NCBI GenBank assembly: GCA_023389545.1
Contig: JAEWEI010000426.1
Coordinates: 1 to 19,149 of the forward strand
DNA length: 19,149 nucleotides
Source: Actinomycetes bacterium
Lineage (GTDB): Bacteria > Actinomycetota > Actinomycetes > Actinomycetales > Cellulomonadaceae
Direction: 5' to 3'
In this document: positions 1 to 8,205 of the stretch, piece by piece
How positions within the stretch are numbered: position 1 is the first letter of the stretch
Layout of the letters: each line of letters begins with the position of its first letter
Program-made: the position numbers and the translations under genes
Notes under the pieces: model-generated
What the model saw: only the letters and a program-made list of their open reading frames with translations
Databases searched by the model: none
What the model was told of the DNA's origin: nothing

Positions 1-135
1 GCGTCCCAAAGGTCCCAGGTCTGAGATGTCATGGAGTCGTAATCTCCGGGTAAAGAGTGCAGTGCGCGCGATCGCTGCCCCCGCAGCCCCGACAGCGTCT
101 GTCTCCCCGCGAGAGTGCCCGACGAAGGAGTAGCC

Positions 136-2034
136 GTGAGTCGACCCCTGGACATCGTGACCCTGCCCCCCGACGTGCGGGCCGCCCTCGACGCGTGCGC
201 CAGCGTCGTCGTGCCGAGCACGCGCGACGAGTTGTACCAGTTGGCGCTCGGCCCCGAGGGGGGCCCCCGATTCTCGGTGGACTACGACGTCAACGGGAAC
301 GTCGTCACCGAGGCCACAGTGGTCCGGGGCAAGAACGGCATCGCCGTGAACTACCCCGAGGACTACATGCGCCGCCGCGACCCGGACTGCATGCGCGTCG
401 CCGACGACCTGCCGACGGACAAGCCGCGCTACCGCGACGTCTTCGGCTCCGAGTTCGCCCCCGTCAAGGCCGAGACGCTCGAATGGCTCTCGCAGCAGGA
501 GCTCGCCGTCGTGCCGTTCAAGGCCGGCGGCCTCACGCACGGCTACCCCTCGCTCGCGATCTGCCCGGTCAACTCCGCGTTCTTCGCGCTGACGCTCGTG
601 GACCTGCAGGGCTGGGTCACGCTCGACGAGATCGGCCCGTTCACGCCGCGCAGCATCGTGTACGTCGCGCCGCCGTTCCGGCACACCCACTTCGACGGCC
701 GCCAGGTCGTGGTGCACGACCGCACGGACACGCTGCACGAGGTGTTCGCGTACAACCTGTACCCGGGCCCCAGCGCCAAGAAGGGCGTGTTCTCGGTGCT
801 GCTCGACATCGGCGAGCACGAGGGCTGGGTGACGGCCCACGCGTCGTCGGTGCGCGTCACCACCCCGTACGAGAACGAGACAGTCGTGATGCACGAGGGC
901 GCCTCGGGCGGCGGCAAGTCGGAGATGTACCAGGAGATCCGCCGCCAGGAGGACGGCCGCATCCTGCTGGGCACCAACGTCGTGACCAACGAGCCGTACG
1001 TCATCACGCTCGGCGAGACCAGCGCGCTGGCGCCCGTGACCGACGACATGACGCTGTGCCACAAGGACCTGCAGCGCGGCGACGGCAAGCTCGTGGTGTC
1101 CGACGCCGAGGACGGCTGGTTCGTGCGCGTCGACAACCTCACCGAGTACGGCCAGGACGTCGGCTTCGAGCGCGCGTGCATCCACCCCGAGCAGCCCCTG
1201 GTGTTCTTCAACATCGAGGGCATGCCCGACTCCACGGTGCTGCCCTGGGAGCACACGCTCGACTCCAACGGCAAGCGGTGCCCCAACCCGCGCGTGGTCA
1301 TCCCGCGCAGCCAGATCCGCCACGTGGTCAGCGAGCCCGCCGACGTGGATGTGCGCACGTTCGGCGTGCGGATGCCCGCGTGCACCCGTGAGGCGCCGTC
1401 CTACGGGATCATGGGCATGACCCACGTGGTGCCCGCCTCGCTGGCCTGGCTGTGGCGGCTCATCGCCCCGCGCGGCGACAAGAACCCGTCGATCGGCGAG
1501 AGCAAGGCCGCGACCGACAAGCTCGCGCACGGCGGCATGGTCGCCGAGGGCGTCGGCTCGTACTGGCCGTTCTCCACCGGCACCAAGGTGGCCGCCGCGA
1601 ACCTGCTGCTCCAGCAGCTCGTCGAGGCGAACCGCACCCGCTACGTGCTGACCCCCAACCAGCACATCGGCGCCTACAAGGTGGGCTTCTCCGCCGAGTG
1701 GCTGACCCGCGAGTACCTGGCCCGCCGGGGCGGCGGCCGCGTGCGTGAGGGCGAGCTGGTGCCGGCGCGCTGCTCGCTGTTCGGGTACACGCTCAAGGAG
1801 ATGAAGATCGACGGGCAGCTCGTGCGGCCCACGTTCCTGCGTCCCGAGCAGCAGTCGCAGGTGGGCGTTGAGGCCTACGACGCGGGCGCGAAGATCCTCA
1901 CGGACTTCTTCAAGAGCGAGCTCGCGCAGTTCCTCACCGACGACCTCGACCCGCTGGGCCGCAAGATCATCGAGGTCTGCATGCGCGACGGGTCGATCGA
2001 CGAGTACGTGGAGCTCACGCCGCTGTACCTCTGA
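136..2034 (+). CDS. DUF4914 family protein with PEPCK-like P-loop
   Basis: A 632-residue protein that I recognise as DUF4914; its biochemical function is not established. Family-like stretches include RRRDPDCM (about residue 80), PPFRHTHFDG (179-188), YNLYPGPSAKKG (206-217) and a glycine-rich EGASGGGKSEM (254-264) resembling the Walker A loop of PEP carboxykinases, so nucleotide binding is plausible. No signal peptide or membrane segment is visible, so it should be cytosolic. I chose the GTG at 136 because AAGGAG (125-130) sits 5 nt upstream; the in-frame GTG at 115 has no such site. The length fits my memory of the family (about 620-640 residues). It appears to be a single-gene unit, convergent with the exporter gene. 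The first 135 bp hold no gene and no promoter I can call. Family call fairly sure; role unknown. Confidence 0.85.
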   Translation: MSRPLDIVTLPPDVRAALDACASVVVPSTRDELYQLALGPEGGPRFSVDYDVNGNVVTEATVVRGKNGIAVNYPEDYMRRRDPDCMRVADDLPTDKPRYRDVFGSEFAPVKAETLEWLSQQELAVVPFKAGGLTHGYPSLAICPVNSAFFALTLVDLQGWVTLDEIGPFTPRSIVYVAPPFRHTHFDGRQVVVHDRTDTLHEVFAYNLYPGPSAKKGVFSVLLDIGEHEGWVTAHASSVRVTTPYENETVVMHEGASGGGKSEMYQEIRRQEDGRILLGTNVVTNEPYVITLGETSALAPVTDDMTLCHKDLQRGDGKLVVSDAEDGWFVRVDNLTEYGQDVGFERACIHPEQPLVFFNIEGMPDSTVLPWEHTLDSNGKRCPNPRVVIPRSQIRHVVSEPADVDVRTFGVRMPACTREAPSYGIMGMTHVVPASLAWLWRLIAPRGDKNPSIGESKAATDKLAHGGMVAEGVGSYWPFSTGTKVAAANLLLQQLVEANRTRYVLTPNQHIGAYKVGFSAEWLTREYLARRGGGRVREGELVPARCSLFGYTLKEMKIDGQLVRPTFLRPEQQSQVGVEAYDAGAKILTDFFKSELAQFLTDDLDPLGRKIIEVCMRDGSIDEYVELTPLYL

Positions 2035-2040
2035 GCGCGT

Positions 2041-2091
2041 CTGAGCCGTCCCGGCCCGGACCTCGCCTGGTGCGGGGTCCGGGCCGCTCAG
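2041..2091. terminator. Bidirectional hairpin between convergent genes
   Basis: The core stem pairs 2053-2065 with 2073-2085 (13 bp, one G-U pair, 7-nt loop). An outer CTGAGC/GCTCAG pair (2041-2046 with 2086-2091) closes the structure across an unpaired stretch. It lies just past the DUF4914 stop and overlaps the stop codon of the minus-strand exporter gene, so it could end transcription from both sides. There is no clear U-tract, which is common in high-GC actinomycetes. Confidence 0.6.
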
Positions 2092-3401
2092 CGCTCAGGC
2101 CGCCCGGCCTTGGGCCGACGGCTGAACGGGTTGAGGAACACGGGGACGAACCGGCTCTCGAAGCGGTGCAGCCGCCGCCACGTGACGCTCATCAGGTACT
2201 CGCCGAGCGCGACGCCGCTCGCGAGCAGGACCGCTGTGGAGAGGGCCTGGACGAGCAGCGCCACGCCGCCGGAGAAGTCATCGGGCGTCAGGAGCAGGCC
2301 CCGGTACAGCAGCACGCCGGGCAGCATCGGGATGATCGCGATGCCGGCGAACACCGCCGAGGGCGCCTTGAGCCACCGGGCCGGCACGGCGGCCAGGGCG
2401 CCGACGAGCAGGGCGGCCGCCGCGGAGGCCCACAGCGAGCCGAGATCGGCGTCGAGTCCCGCGTTGAACGCCAGGTAGCCGAGCGTCGTGAGCCCGGATG
2501 CGGCGAGCACCACACGCGGAGACATCTGCGCGAAGGCGCCGAAGCCGATCGCGATGAGGGCCGCGGCTCCGAGCAGCACGACGAGGGGCAGCGGCTCGGG
2601 GGCGACGTCCGCCGTGATGTTCAGGTCGACACCGAGGCGGCCGGCGATGAGCATCCCCGCCTTGATGCCCACGACCAGGCCGACGGTGTTCATCACCGCC
2701 TCGAAGATGCGGCCGACGGCCGTGAGGTTCCAGCCCATGACGGCGTCCAGCACCGCGCCGGTCGACGTCTGCCCGGCGAGCATGAGGATGATGACGGAGA
2801 CGACGACGAGCGACGAGTCGACTCCCGGGTCGACCAGTGTCGCGGCAGCGGCGGCGGCGACCGCGATGGCGCCGGTCAGGAGCTGCAGGAAGAAGACCGG
2901 CCACCCGCGCGGGCCGAGGCGGGCGAACGCCCAGTCGACCACCATGTTGGCGGCGAACGCGAAGGCCATGACGAGCCAGGCGCCGCCGAAGATCAGCGCG
3001 GCGCTGGCGCCGGCCACCCCAGCCGCGAGCCGCGTCAGCCACCACGGGTAGCGGCCTGCCCCGCGCTCGATCTGCGTGACCTCGTCGAGGGCCTGGTCCA
3101 CGTCGAGGTCGCCTTCCACGAACCTGTCGACGAGCCGTGTGACGTCGATGTACCTGCCGTAGTTGAAGCTGCGTCCGCGGATGTTCTCGATCCGCGTGGT
3201 GGGCGCCGCTCCGGGCGACCGGTCGGCGAGCACGATCTCGCTGTAGGTCACGTCGGCGGTGACCTCGGGGAGCCCTGCCGTGCGGGCGATGTCCCGCATG
3301 GTGGTGGTGACCTCGGAGGCTGCTGCGGCGCTGCCGAGCAGGAGCGCGCCGACACGTGCCGCGAGGTCCAGGACGGTGTGGGGGTGCGCATGCGCGTGCA
3401 C
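2088..3401 (-). CDS. ThrE-type threonine/serine exporter family protein
   Basis: A 437-residue membrane protein of the ThrE/DUF1212 family, which exports threonine and serine using the proton motive force. Residues 1-120 form a soluble N-terminal part of the ThrE type (VTADVTYSEIVLADRSPG, RSFNYGRYIDVTRLV, ending QALDEVTQIERG). About ten hydrophobic segments follow, including the polar-interrupted membrane stretch GVLLYRGLL typical of the second ThrE module, so both modules are in one chain. The GTG at 3401 has an AGGAGG 8 nt upstream. The N-terminus is His-rich (MHAHAHPH). The gene begins 43 nt after the lacI-type gene on the same strand and may share its transcript, which would tie an amino-acid exporter to the regulator of the divergent amidohydrolase. 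Family call is confident; the substrate is inferred from the family. Confidence 0.88.
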   Translation of the reverse strand: MHAHAHPHTVLDLAARVGALLLGSAAAASEVTTTMRDIARTAGLPEVTADVTYSEIVLADRSPGAAPTTRIENIRGRSFNYGRYIDVTRLVDRFVEGDLDVDQALDEVTQIERGAGRYPWWLTRLAAGVAGASAALIFGGAWLVMAFAFAANMVVDWAFARLGPRGWPVFFLQLLTGAIAVAAAAAATLVDPGVDSSLVVVSVIILMLAGQTSTGAVLDAVMGWNLTAVGRIFEAVMNTVGLVVGIKAGMLIAGRLGVDLNITADVAPEPLPLVVLLGAAALIAIGFGAFAQMSPRVVLAASGLTTLGYLAFNAGLDADLGSLWASAAAALLVGALAAVPARWLKAPSAVFAGIAIIPMLPGVLLYRGLLLTPDDFSGGVALLVQALSTAVLLASGVALGEYLMSVTWRRLHRFESRFVPVFLNPFSRRPKAGRPER

Positions 3402-3444
3402 CTGGGGGGCCTCCTGTCGCGGTGGGGGGTCTGCTGCTGTGGGC

Positions 3445-4488
3445 TCAGCCGGTCGGCGGGGGCGACCACAGCGCGGTGGACTGCCGCACGACGAGGTGCG
3501 GCTCCACCACCACAGCCTCGGCCACTCCGCCCGGCTCCGCGATCCGGCTGGTCAGGAGGCGGAACGCCTCGGCTCCCATGAGGTGGGGCGCCGAGTCGAC
3601 TGACGTCAGGGTGGGGTGGATTTGCGCGGCGGTGGGGATGTTGTCGAACGAGGCCAGCGCGACGTGGGATCCGGGCTCGATCCCGTGCTGCCGCAGGCCC
3701 TGGTGCACGCCGAGGGCGTAGGCGTCGGTGTAGGTCACGATCGCGTCGGGGCAGGCCCCCCGCGCGAGCAGCTCGTCGACGAGGTGCGCGCCCGTCTCCG
3801 ATCCGTAGTTCCCGTGCCCGTCGTCGGTCACGACCATCGAGTCGGGGATCTGCGCGGGTGATCCGGCGAGCCCTTCGCGCAGGCCGCCCAGGCGGGCCTC
3901 GAGCATGCGCGCGCCCTCGAATCCGCCGAGCACCGCGACGGAGCGGGCGCCGCGTGTGGCGAGGTGCTCGCCGAGCAGCCGGCCCGCGCGCCTGTCGTCG
4001 ATGCCCACATGGTCGGCCTGCACCGAGTCGATGGGGCGCAGGATCGTGACCAGCGGGATCGCCCGGGAGCCGCCGAGGCCCTCGAACGCGGAGCCGTCGG
4101 ACTCCACGGCGCCCATGACGATGAGGCCGGCGACCTGGTTCTCGACCATGCTGCGCACAAGTCGGCGCTCGCGCTCGACGTCGCCCAGGCTGTACCCCTG
4201 CAGCAGGGTGAACTCGGACTCCTGCGCCGCTGCCTCGACGGCCATGGAGACCTCGGCGAGGTAGGGGTTCTGGATGTTCGTCAGCAGCAGGCCGAGGGTG
4301 TGGGAGCCGCCGCCGCGCATGGTCCCGGCGACGCGGTTGTAGACGTAGCCGAGGCGCTCCATCGACGCCCGGACGCGCTCCTTGGTCGAGGCGGGGATCT
4401 GGTCGCTGTCCCGCACCACCAGCGAGACGGTGGCGCGGCTGACCCCGGCGTCGAGCGCCACGTCGTTCATCGTGGGTCGTCGGCTCAT
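3445..4488 (-). CDS. LacI/GalR-family transcriptional regulator
   Basis: A 347-residue repressor. The helix-turn-helix is at residues 6-27 (TMNDVALDAGVSRATVSLVV), the hinge helix at about 50-59 (YNRVAGTMRG), and a periplasmic-binding-protein-like effector core covers about 63-335, with the usual TLGLLLTNIQNPYLAEV opening and the ALASFDNIPTAAQIHPTLTSV stretch near the end. I chose the ATG at 4488 because the helix-turn-helix starts right after it and GGAAGG lies 6 nt upstream; the longer reading frame to 4725 would run through the operator repeats. It is divergent from the M20 amidohydrolase/MFS pair and upstream of the ThrE-like gene. It probably represses its own gene and the divergent pair through the sites at 4591-4629. 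The effector is unknown; the binding domain is of the type that usually binds small sugars or related metabolites. Confidence 0.93.
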   Translation of the reverse strand: MSRRPTMNDVALDAGVSRATVSLVVRDSDQIPASTKERVRASMERLGYVYNRVAGTMRGGGSHTLGLLLTNIQNPYLAEVSMAVEAAAQESEFTLLQGYSLGDVERERRLVRSMVENQVAGLIVMGAVESDGSAFEGLGGSRAIPLVTILRPIDSVQADHVGIDDRRAGRLLGEHLATRGARSVAVLGGFEGARMLEARLGGLREGLAGSPAQIPDSMVVTDDGHGNYGSETGAHLVDELLARGACPDAIVTYTDAYALGVHQGLRQHGIEPGSHVALASFDNIPTAAQIHPTLTSVDSAPHLMGAEAFRLLTSRIAEPGGVAEAVVVEPHLVVRQSTALWSPPPTG

Positions 4489-4498
4489 CTGCCACCTT

Positions 4499-4524
4499 CC
4501 ATCGGGTGTCGCCATCGGGTGTCG
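4499..4524. repeat. Perfect 13-bp tandem duplication in lacI leader
   Basis: CCATCGGGTGTCG occurs twice back to back (4499-4511 and 4512-4524), immediately upstream of and touching the ribosome binding site of the LacI-type gene on the minus strand. The period equals that of the nearby operator repeats but the unit is different. Confidence 0.9.
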
Positions 4525-4590
4525 CGTGGGCGCTGCGGCGCGTGGGGCCCCGTGTCCGGAGCACTCAGCACGGAGGTCTACTCTACGCGA

Positions 4591-4629
4591 CTGGATCGAT
4601 CTACTGGATCGATCTACTGGAACGATCCA
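4591..4629. promoter_or_regulatory. Triple tandem LacI-type operator array
   Basis: Three consecutive 13-bp units are seen: CTGGATCGATCTA (4591-4603), the same again (4604-4616), and CTGGAACGATCCA (4617-4629). Each contains a near-palindrome matching TGGATCGATCCA around a central CG step, the usual architecture of LacI/GalR operators. They lie in the divergent gap, 102-140 bp from the lacI start and 76-115 bp from the amidohydrolase start, so they can act on both promoters. I could not place a convincing -35/-10 pair. Assignment to the neighbouring regulator is inferred from position and symmetry. Confidence 0.75.
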
Positions 4630-4705
4630 TGTGACGTCGTGCAGGCGCCACACCACCTGAAGCGACCCGCAGTGCGGAGCCGTCCCGAGACCAAGAGAGG
4701 TCGTC

Positions 4706-5878
4706 TTGGCAGCACAGTTCGACATCCCGACAGAGCAGGTCGTCGCCTGGCGACGCCACCTGCACGCTCACCCAGAGCTCTCCTACCAGGAGCACCAGAC
4801 GGCGGACTTCGTCGCCACCACGCTCGAGGGCTTCGGCGGCCTGGAGATCTCCCGGCCGACCGCGACCTCGGTGGTCGCCGTGCTCCGTGGCGCCCGCCCC
4901 GGCAAGACCGTCGCGCTGCGCGCCGACCTGGACGCCCTCCCGCTCACCGAGGAGACCGGCGACGAGTTCGCCTCCACGGTCCCCGGCGTCATGCACGCCT
5001 GCGGCCACGACGCGCACACCGCGATGCTGCTGGGCGCGGCCCAGGTGCTCGTCGGCCTGCGCGAAAGCCTGTCCGGCGCGGTGAAGTTCATCTTCCAGCA
5101 CGCCGAGGAGCAGCCGCCGGGCGGCGCCCTCGAGCTCACCGAGGACGGCGTGCTCGTCGACGTGGACGCGATCTTCGGCCTGCACGTGATGAACCAGCCC
5201 GTGGGCAGCGTCATCGTGCCCACCGGCCCGGCCTCGACCAGCGCCGACGGCTTCTGGCTCACCATCAAGGGCCAGGGATCGCACGGCTCGATGCCGCAGA
5301 AGGGCATCGACCCGATCCTCGTGGCCTCCCAGATCGTCCTCGCGCTCAACACCGTGACCTCGCGGTCGATCGACCCGACGCACATGGCCGTCGTCTCGGT
5401 GGGCATGCTCCAGGCCGGCGACGCCCCGAACGTCATCCCCGACACCGCCCGCCTCGGCGTGTCGCTGCGCACCACCGACGCCGACGACCGGGACACGGTG
5501 GCCCGGCGCTGCGAGGAGATCATCCGGGGCGTCTGCGACGCCTACGGCGCCTCGTACGACATCGACTGGGTGCGCGGCTACGCGGTCGTCGAGAACGACC
5601 CGGAGATGGCGGCCGTCGCGCTCGCGGCGGCCCGCAAGATCGCTGGCGACGCCGCGTCCGAGGGGCCCGGCACCTCCGCGAGCGAGGACTTCTCGGCCTA
5701 CACCCAGCAGGTCCCCGGGGCGTTCCTGTTCCTGGGCGCCGGGACCGCGCAGGACGGCCTGCCCTTCCAGAACCACCACCCCAAGTTCGACATCGTCGAG
5801 GACTGCCTCCCCGTCGGCGTCGGCACACACGTCCAGATCGTCCTCGACCTCCTCGGCGAGACTAAGGAAGCACGATGA
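4706..5878 (+). CDS. M20 family (M20D) metallo-amidohydrolase
   Basis: A 390-residue dinuclear metal hydrolase of the hippurate hydrolase / IAA-amino-acid hydrolase / N-acyl-amino-acid deacylase group. It shows HAHPELSYQE (20-29), RADLDALPL (72-80), metal-binding ACGHDAH (98-104), QHAEEQPPGG (131-140), FGLHV (157-161) and NHHPKFDI (356-363), so the expected Cys99, His101, Glu134/135, His160 and His358 ligands are present. A dimerisation domain lies at about 180-290. No signal peptide: cytosolic. The start is TTG at 4706, with AGAGAGG 5 nt upstream. Its stop overlaps the ATG of the MFS gene by 4 bp, so the two are translationally coupled. It probably cleaves an amide bond of an imported N-acyl amino acid or similar compound. 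The family is certain, the substrate is not. Confidence 0.92.
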   Translation: MAAQFDIPTEQVVAWRRHLHAHPELSYQEHQTADFVATTLEGFGGLEISRPTATSVVAVLRGARPGKTVALRADLDALPLTEETGDEFASTVPGVMHACGHDAHTAMLLGAAQVLVGLRESLSGAVKFIFQHAEEQPPGGALELTEDGVLVDVDAIFGLHVMNQPVGSVIVPTGPASTSADGFWLTIKGQGSHGSMPQKGIDPILVASQIVLALNTVTSRSIDPTHMAVVSVGMLQAGDAPNVIPDTARLGVSLRTTDADDRDTVARRCEEIIRGVCDAYGASYDIDWVRGYAVVENDPEMAAVALAAARKIAGDAASEGPGTSASEDFSAYTQQVPGAFLFLGAGTAQDGLPFQNHHPKFDIVEDCLPVGVGTHVQIVLDLLGETKEAR

Positions 5879-7116
5879 AGAACCTCTCCCCGTCCCAGTT
5901 GCGGGTCTTCATGACCCTGCTGTTCATCGGGTCGTTCGCCAACATGGACAAGTCCCTCATCGGACTGTCCGTCACGGCCATCGCCGACGACTTCAACCTC
6001 ACGGCGAGCCAGACCGGCCTGATCATGAGCATCTTCTACGTCAGCTTCATCGCGGTGACGCTGCCCGGCGGATGGATCATCGACCGCTTCGGCTACCGCA
6101 AGTTCGTGCTGACGTCCCTGGCCATCCTCACCGTCGGCTCGGTGCTGTTCGGCTCGGTGTCCGGCTTCCTGCTCATCGTGCTGGTGCGCCTGCTCGTCGG
6201 CTTCGGCCAGGCTGGCTACACCAACGGCTCGCCCAAGATCATCGCGACGAACTTCCCCGCCGCGATCCGCGGCGACATCCAGTCCAAGGTCGTCGCCACC
6301 GCGGGCGTCGGCGGCGTGCTCGCCTACACCCTCGGCGCGTACTTCGTGCAGTCGAACTGGCGTGTCGCGTACTACGTCCTCGGCGGGCTGTTCTTCGTCG
6401 CGTTCCTCTTCATGTACTTCTTCGTGCCCGAGCCGGTGCTCACGCCGGAGGAGGTCGAGGCCAAGCGCAACGCGCCGAAGGTCAAGATCACCGACGCGTG
6501 GAAGAACCGGAACACCGTCGTGCTCGCGCTCGCGCTGCTCTTCAACAACCTCGTGGCCGTGGCCACGATCAACTGGATGCCGTCGGTCTTCGGCACGCTG
6601 CGCGACGGCGAGTGGGACACCCCGACGGTCATCAACGGCATGATGATCGGCAACTCGATCGTGATGGCCGTGGCGGTCGCCGTCGCGGGATCGCTCGTCA
6701 CCAAGCGGTTCGCCGGGCGCGAGAAGATGTTCATGCTCGTGAACTCGGTGCTCTCCGCGGTGTTCATCCTGGGCCTGATCTACGCGCCCAGCCTGCCGTT
6801 CAAGCTGGTGGCGCTGTACCTGACCACCGCCAGCCTGATGTTCGCCTTCACGAGCATGCTGACGCTGCCGTACCGGCTCATCCCCATCCGGATGATCGCC
6901 TCGGCCTTCGCGGTCATCAACATCGGCGCGTTCGTGGGCGGCATCTTCCAGGGCACCCTGGTCGGCACCCTGACCGACGCGTTCGACGGCTCGTACGCCC
7001 CGGCCTTCATGGTCCTCGCGGGCTGCTCCGTCCTCGCGGGCTTGGTGCCGTACCTGCTGCGCGAGCCCGCCTCGGCCGACGCCGAACCGCGCCTCGCCGC
7101 ATCGGCTGGTGCCTGA
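5875..7116 (+). CDS. MFS transporter (ACS-like)
   Basis: A 413-residue Major Facilitator Superfamily permease with about 12 hydrophobic segments. The first has a charged NMDKSLIG (23-30), and the cytoplasmic motif A between helices 2 and 3 reads GGWIIDRFGYRKF (65-77). A second, degenerate copy occurs after helix 8 (TKRFAGREK). The helix-1 Asp-Lys and overall look recall the anion:cation symporter group, which takes up organic anions, but this is a loose match. ATG at 5875 overlaps the amidohydrolase stop (ATGA), with AAGGAAG 4 nt upstream. It most likely imports the substrate of the amidohydrolase under the same LacI-type control. The C-terminus is a short Ala-rich tail. A strong hairpin follows the gene. 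Confidence 0.93.
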   Translation: MKNLSPSQLRVFMTLLFIGSFANMDKSLIGLSVTAIADDFNLTASQTGLIMSIFYVSFIAVTLPGGWIIDRFGYRKFVLTSLAILTVGSVLFGSVSGFLLIVLVRLLVGFGQAGYTNGSPKIIATNFPAAIRGDIQSKVVATAGVGGVLAYTLGAYFVQSNWRVAYYVLGGLFFVAFLFMYFFVPEPVLTPEEVEAKRNAPKVKITDAWKNRNTVVLALALLFNNLVAVATINWMPSVFGTLRDGEWDTPTVINGMMIGNSIVMAVAVAVAGSLVTKRFAGREKMFMLVNSVLSAVFILGLIYAPSLPFKLVALYLTTASLMFAFTSMLTLPYRLIPIRMIASAFAVINIGAFVGGIFQGTLVGTLTDAFDGSYAPAFMVLAGCSVLAGLVPYLLREPASADAEPRLAASAGA

Positions 7117-7148
7117 GCCCGGCGGATCCCGCCCGTAGGGCTCCCTGA

Positions 7149-7186
7149 CGCGGCGCGCCCGGACCACCCGGTCCGGGCGCGCCGCG
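7149..7186 (+). terminator. 17-bp perfect hairpin terminator
   Basis: 7149-7165 pairs perfectly with 7170-7186 around a 4-nt loop (ACCC), 32 nt past the MFS stop. There is no U-tract after it, but stem strength and position make it the likely end of the amidohydrolase-MFS transcript. Confidence 0.8.
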
Positions 7187-7286
7187 CTGTCTCGCCCCGG
7201 CTCGCGCGACGGCCCGGGAGTTGCTGCACTGAGGGTGGAGCGGGCGGTGTCCAGCGTGCCGATCCGCCGCGACGCGGGGGGCTGTC

Positions 7287-8168
7287 ATGTGTCGAATGTT
7301 CGCCATGCATACGGGCGCCAAGCCAGCGCGGGCGACGTTCTGGCTGGTCACTGCGCCAGACAGCCTGGCGCAGCAGAGCCGTCAAGAGCCCGACGGCACC
7401 GGCGTGGGCGTGTTCGGCGCCGACGGCCAGCCGATCGTCGACAAGCAGCCCATCGCCGCCTATGAGGACCGGAAGTTCGCCACGGAGGCCCGCGAGCTCG
7501 AGAGCCGGACGTTCGTGGCGCACGTGCGCTACGCGAGCACCGGGGAGAACGCCCTCGTCAACACCCACCCGTTCGAGCAGGACGGCAGGCTGCTCGCGCA
7601 CAACGGGGTGCTGGAAGGCCTCGACGTGCTCGACGCTCGGCTGGGCGAGCTGGACGCCATGAGCCTGGTGCACGGGCAGACCGACAGCGAGCGGATGTTC
7701 GCGCTGATCACGGCCGAGGCGCGCCGCAACGGCGGCGACGTGGGCGGCGCGATCGTCGCGGCCCTCACCTGGATCTCGCAGAACATCCCGGTGTACGCCG
7801 CCAACATCGTGCTCACCACCGCCACCGAGTTGTGGGCGCTGCGCTACCCGGAGACGCATCCGCTGTACGTGCTGGAGCGCGACCCCCGGGGCAAGGACTC
7901 CGCTCGCCTCGAGGCCCGCACCCGCCGGATCAGCGTGCACAGCGAGGAGATGCGGGAGCGCCCGTCGGTGATCATCGCCACGCAGCCGATGGACTCCGAT
8001 CCGGGCTGGCGCCTGATGGGCGCCGGCGAGCTGCTGCGCGTGGGCGAGGACCTGGTGGTCCACAGCAGCGCCCCGCTGCCCCCGCAGCCGGCCCACCCGC
8101 TCACCCTGAAGGACCTCTCGCCGCACGCCGCGACGTCGCAGCAACCGGCCGCCCACCCCGCCTCATGA
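7287..8168 (+). CDS. Class II glutamine amidotransferase (YafJ-like)
   Basis: A 293-residue protein of the GATase_4/YafJ type. Removal of Met1 would expose Cys2 as the N-terminal nucleophile (MCRMFAMHTG). Family motifs follow in order: PDGTGVG (36-42), HVRYAS (79-84), NTHPF (92-96), HNG (105-107) and GQTDSE (130-135), together forming the glutamine-binding and oxyanion sites. The C-terminal third is less conserved and ends in a Pro/Ala-rich tail. There is no synthase domain, so this is a stand-alone glutaminase-type domain whose amido acceptor is unknown. The ATG at 7287 is fixed by the Cys2 rule; the G-run upstream (7276-7281) is a weak ribosome binding site. It appears to be a single-gene unit behind the MFS terminator. 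The 170 bp before it hold that terminator and no promoter I can call. Confidence 0.9.
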   Translation: MCRMFAMHTGAKPARATFWLVTAPDSLAQQSRQEPDGTGVGVFGADGQPIVDKQPIAAYEDRKFATEARELESRTFVAHVRYASTGENALVNTHPFEQDGRLLAHNGVLEGLDVLDARLGELDAMSLVHGQTDSERMFALITAEARRNGGDVGGAIVAALTWISQNIPVYAANIVLTTATELWALRYPETHPLYVLERDPRGKDSARLEARTRRISVHSEEMRERPSVIIATQPMDSDPGWRLMGAGELLRVGEDLVVHSSAPLPPQPAHPLTLKDLSPHAATSQQPAAHPAS

Positions 8169-8188
8169 GCGGGCCGGGCAGGGCCCGC
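8169..8188. terminator. Short GC hairpin between convergent genes
   Basis: GCGGGCC (8169-8175) pairs with GGCCCGC (8182-8188) across a 6-nt loop, directly after the amidotransferase stop and before the stop of the convergent small gene. The stem is short and lacks a U-tract, so the call is tentative. Confidence 0.4.
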
Positions 8189-8205
8189 GGGCCGCGGCGC
8201 AGCCG

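Noticed and set aside
1..135. Promoter or end of an upstream gene at the left edge
   Set aside because: No convincing -35/-10 pair, and no recognisable protein end could be read in this short stretch.
2070..3581. 503-codon plus-strand frame opposite the ThrE-like exporter
   Set aside because: The exporter reading has ten plausible membrane segments and a good ribosome binding site; the plus-strand frame is Arg/Gly/Asp-rich noise.
4489..4725. 79-codon N-terminal extension of the LacI-type regulator
   Set aside because: It would read through the operator repeats and leader; the helix-turn-helix starts right after ATG 4488, which has a good ribosome binding site.
7235..7270. GCCGATCC before the glutamine amidotransferase gene as a third sigma-28-type -10
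   Set aside because: No CTCA or TCAA block is found 15-17 nt upstream, so only half the pattern is present.
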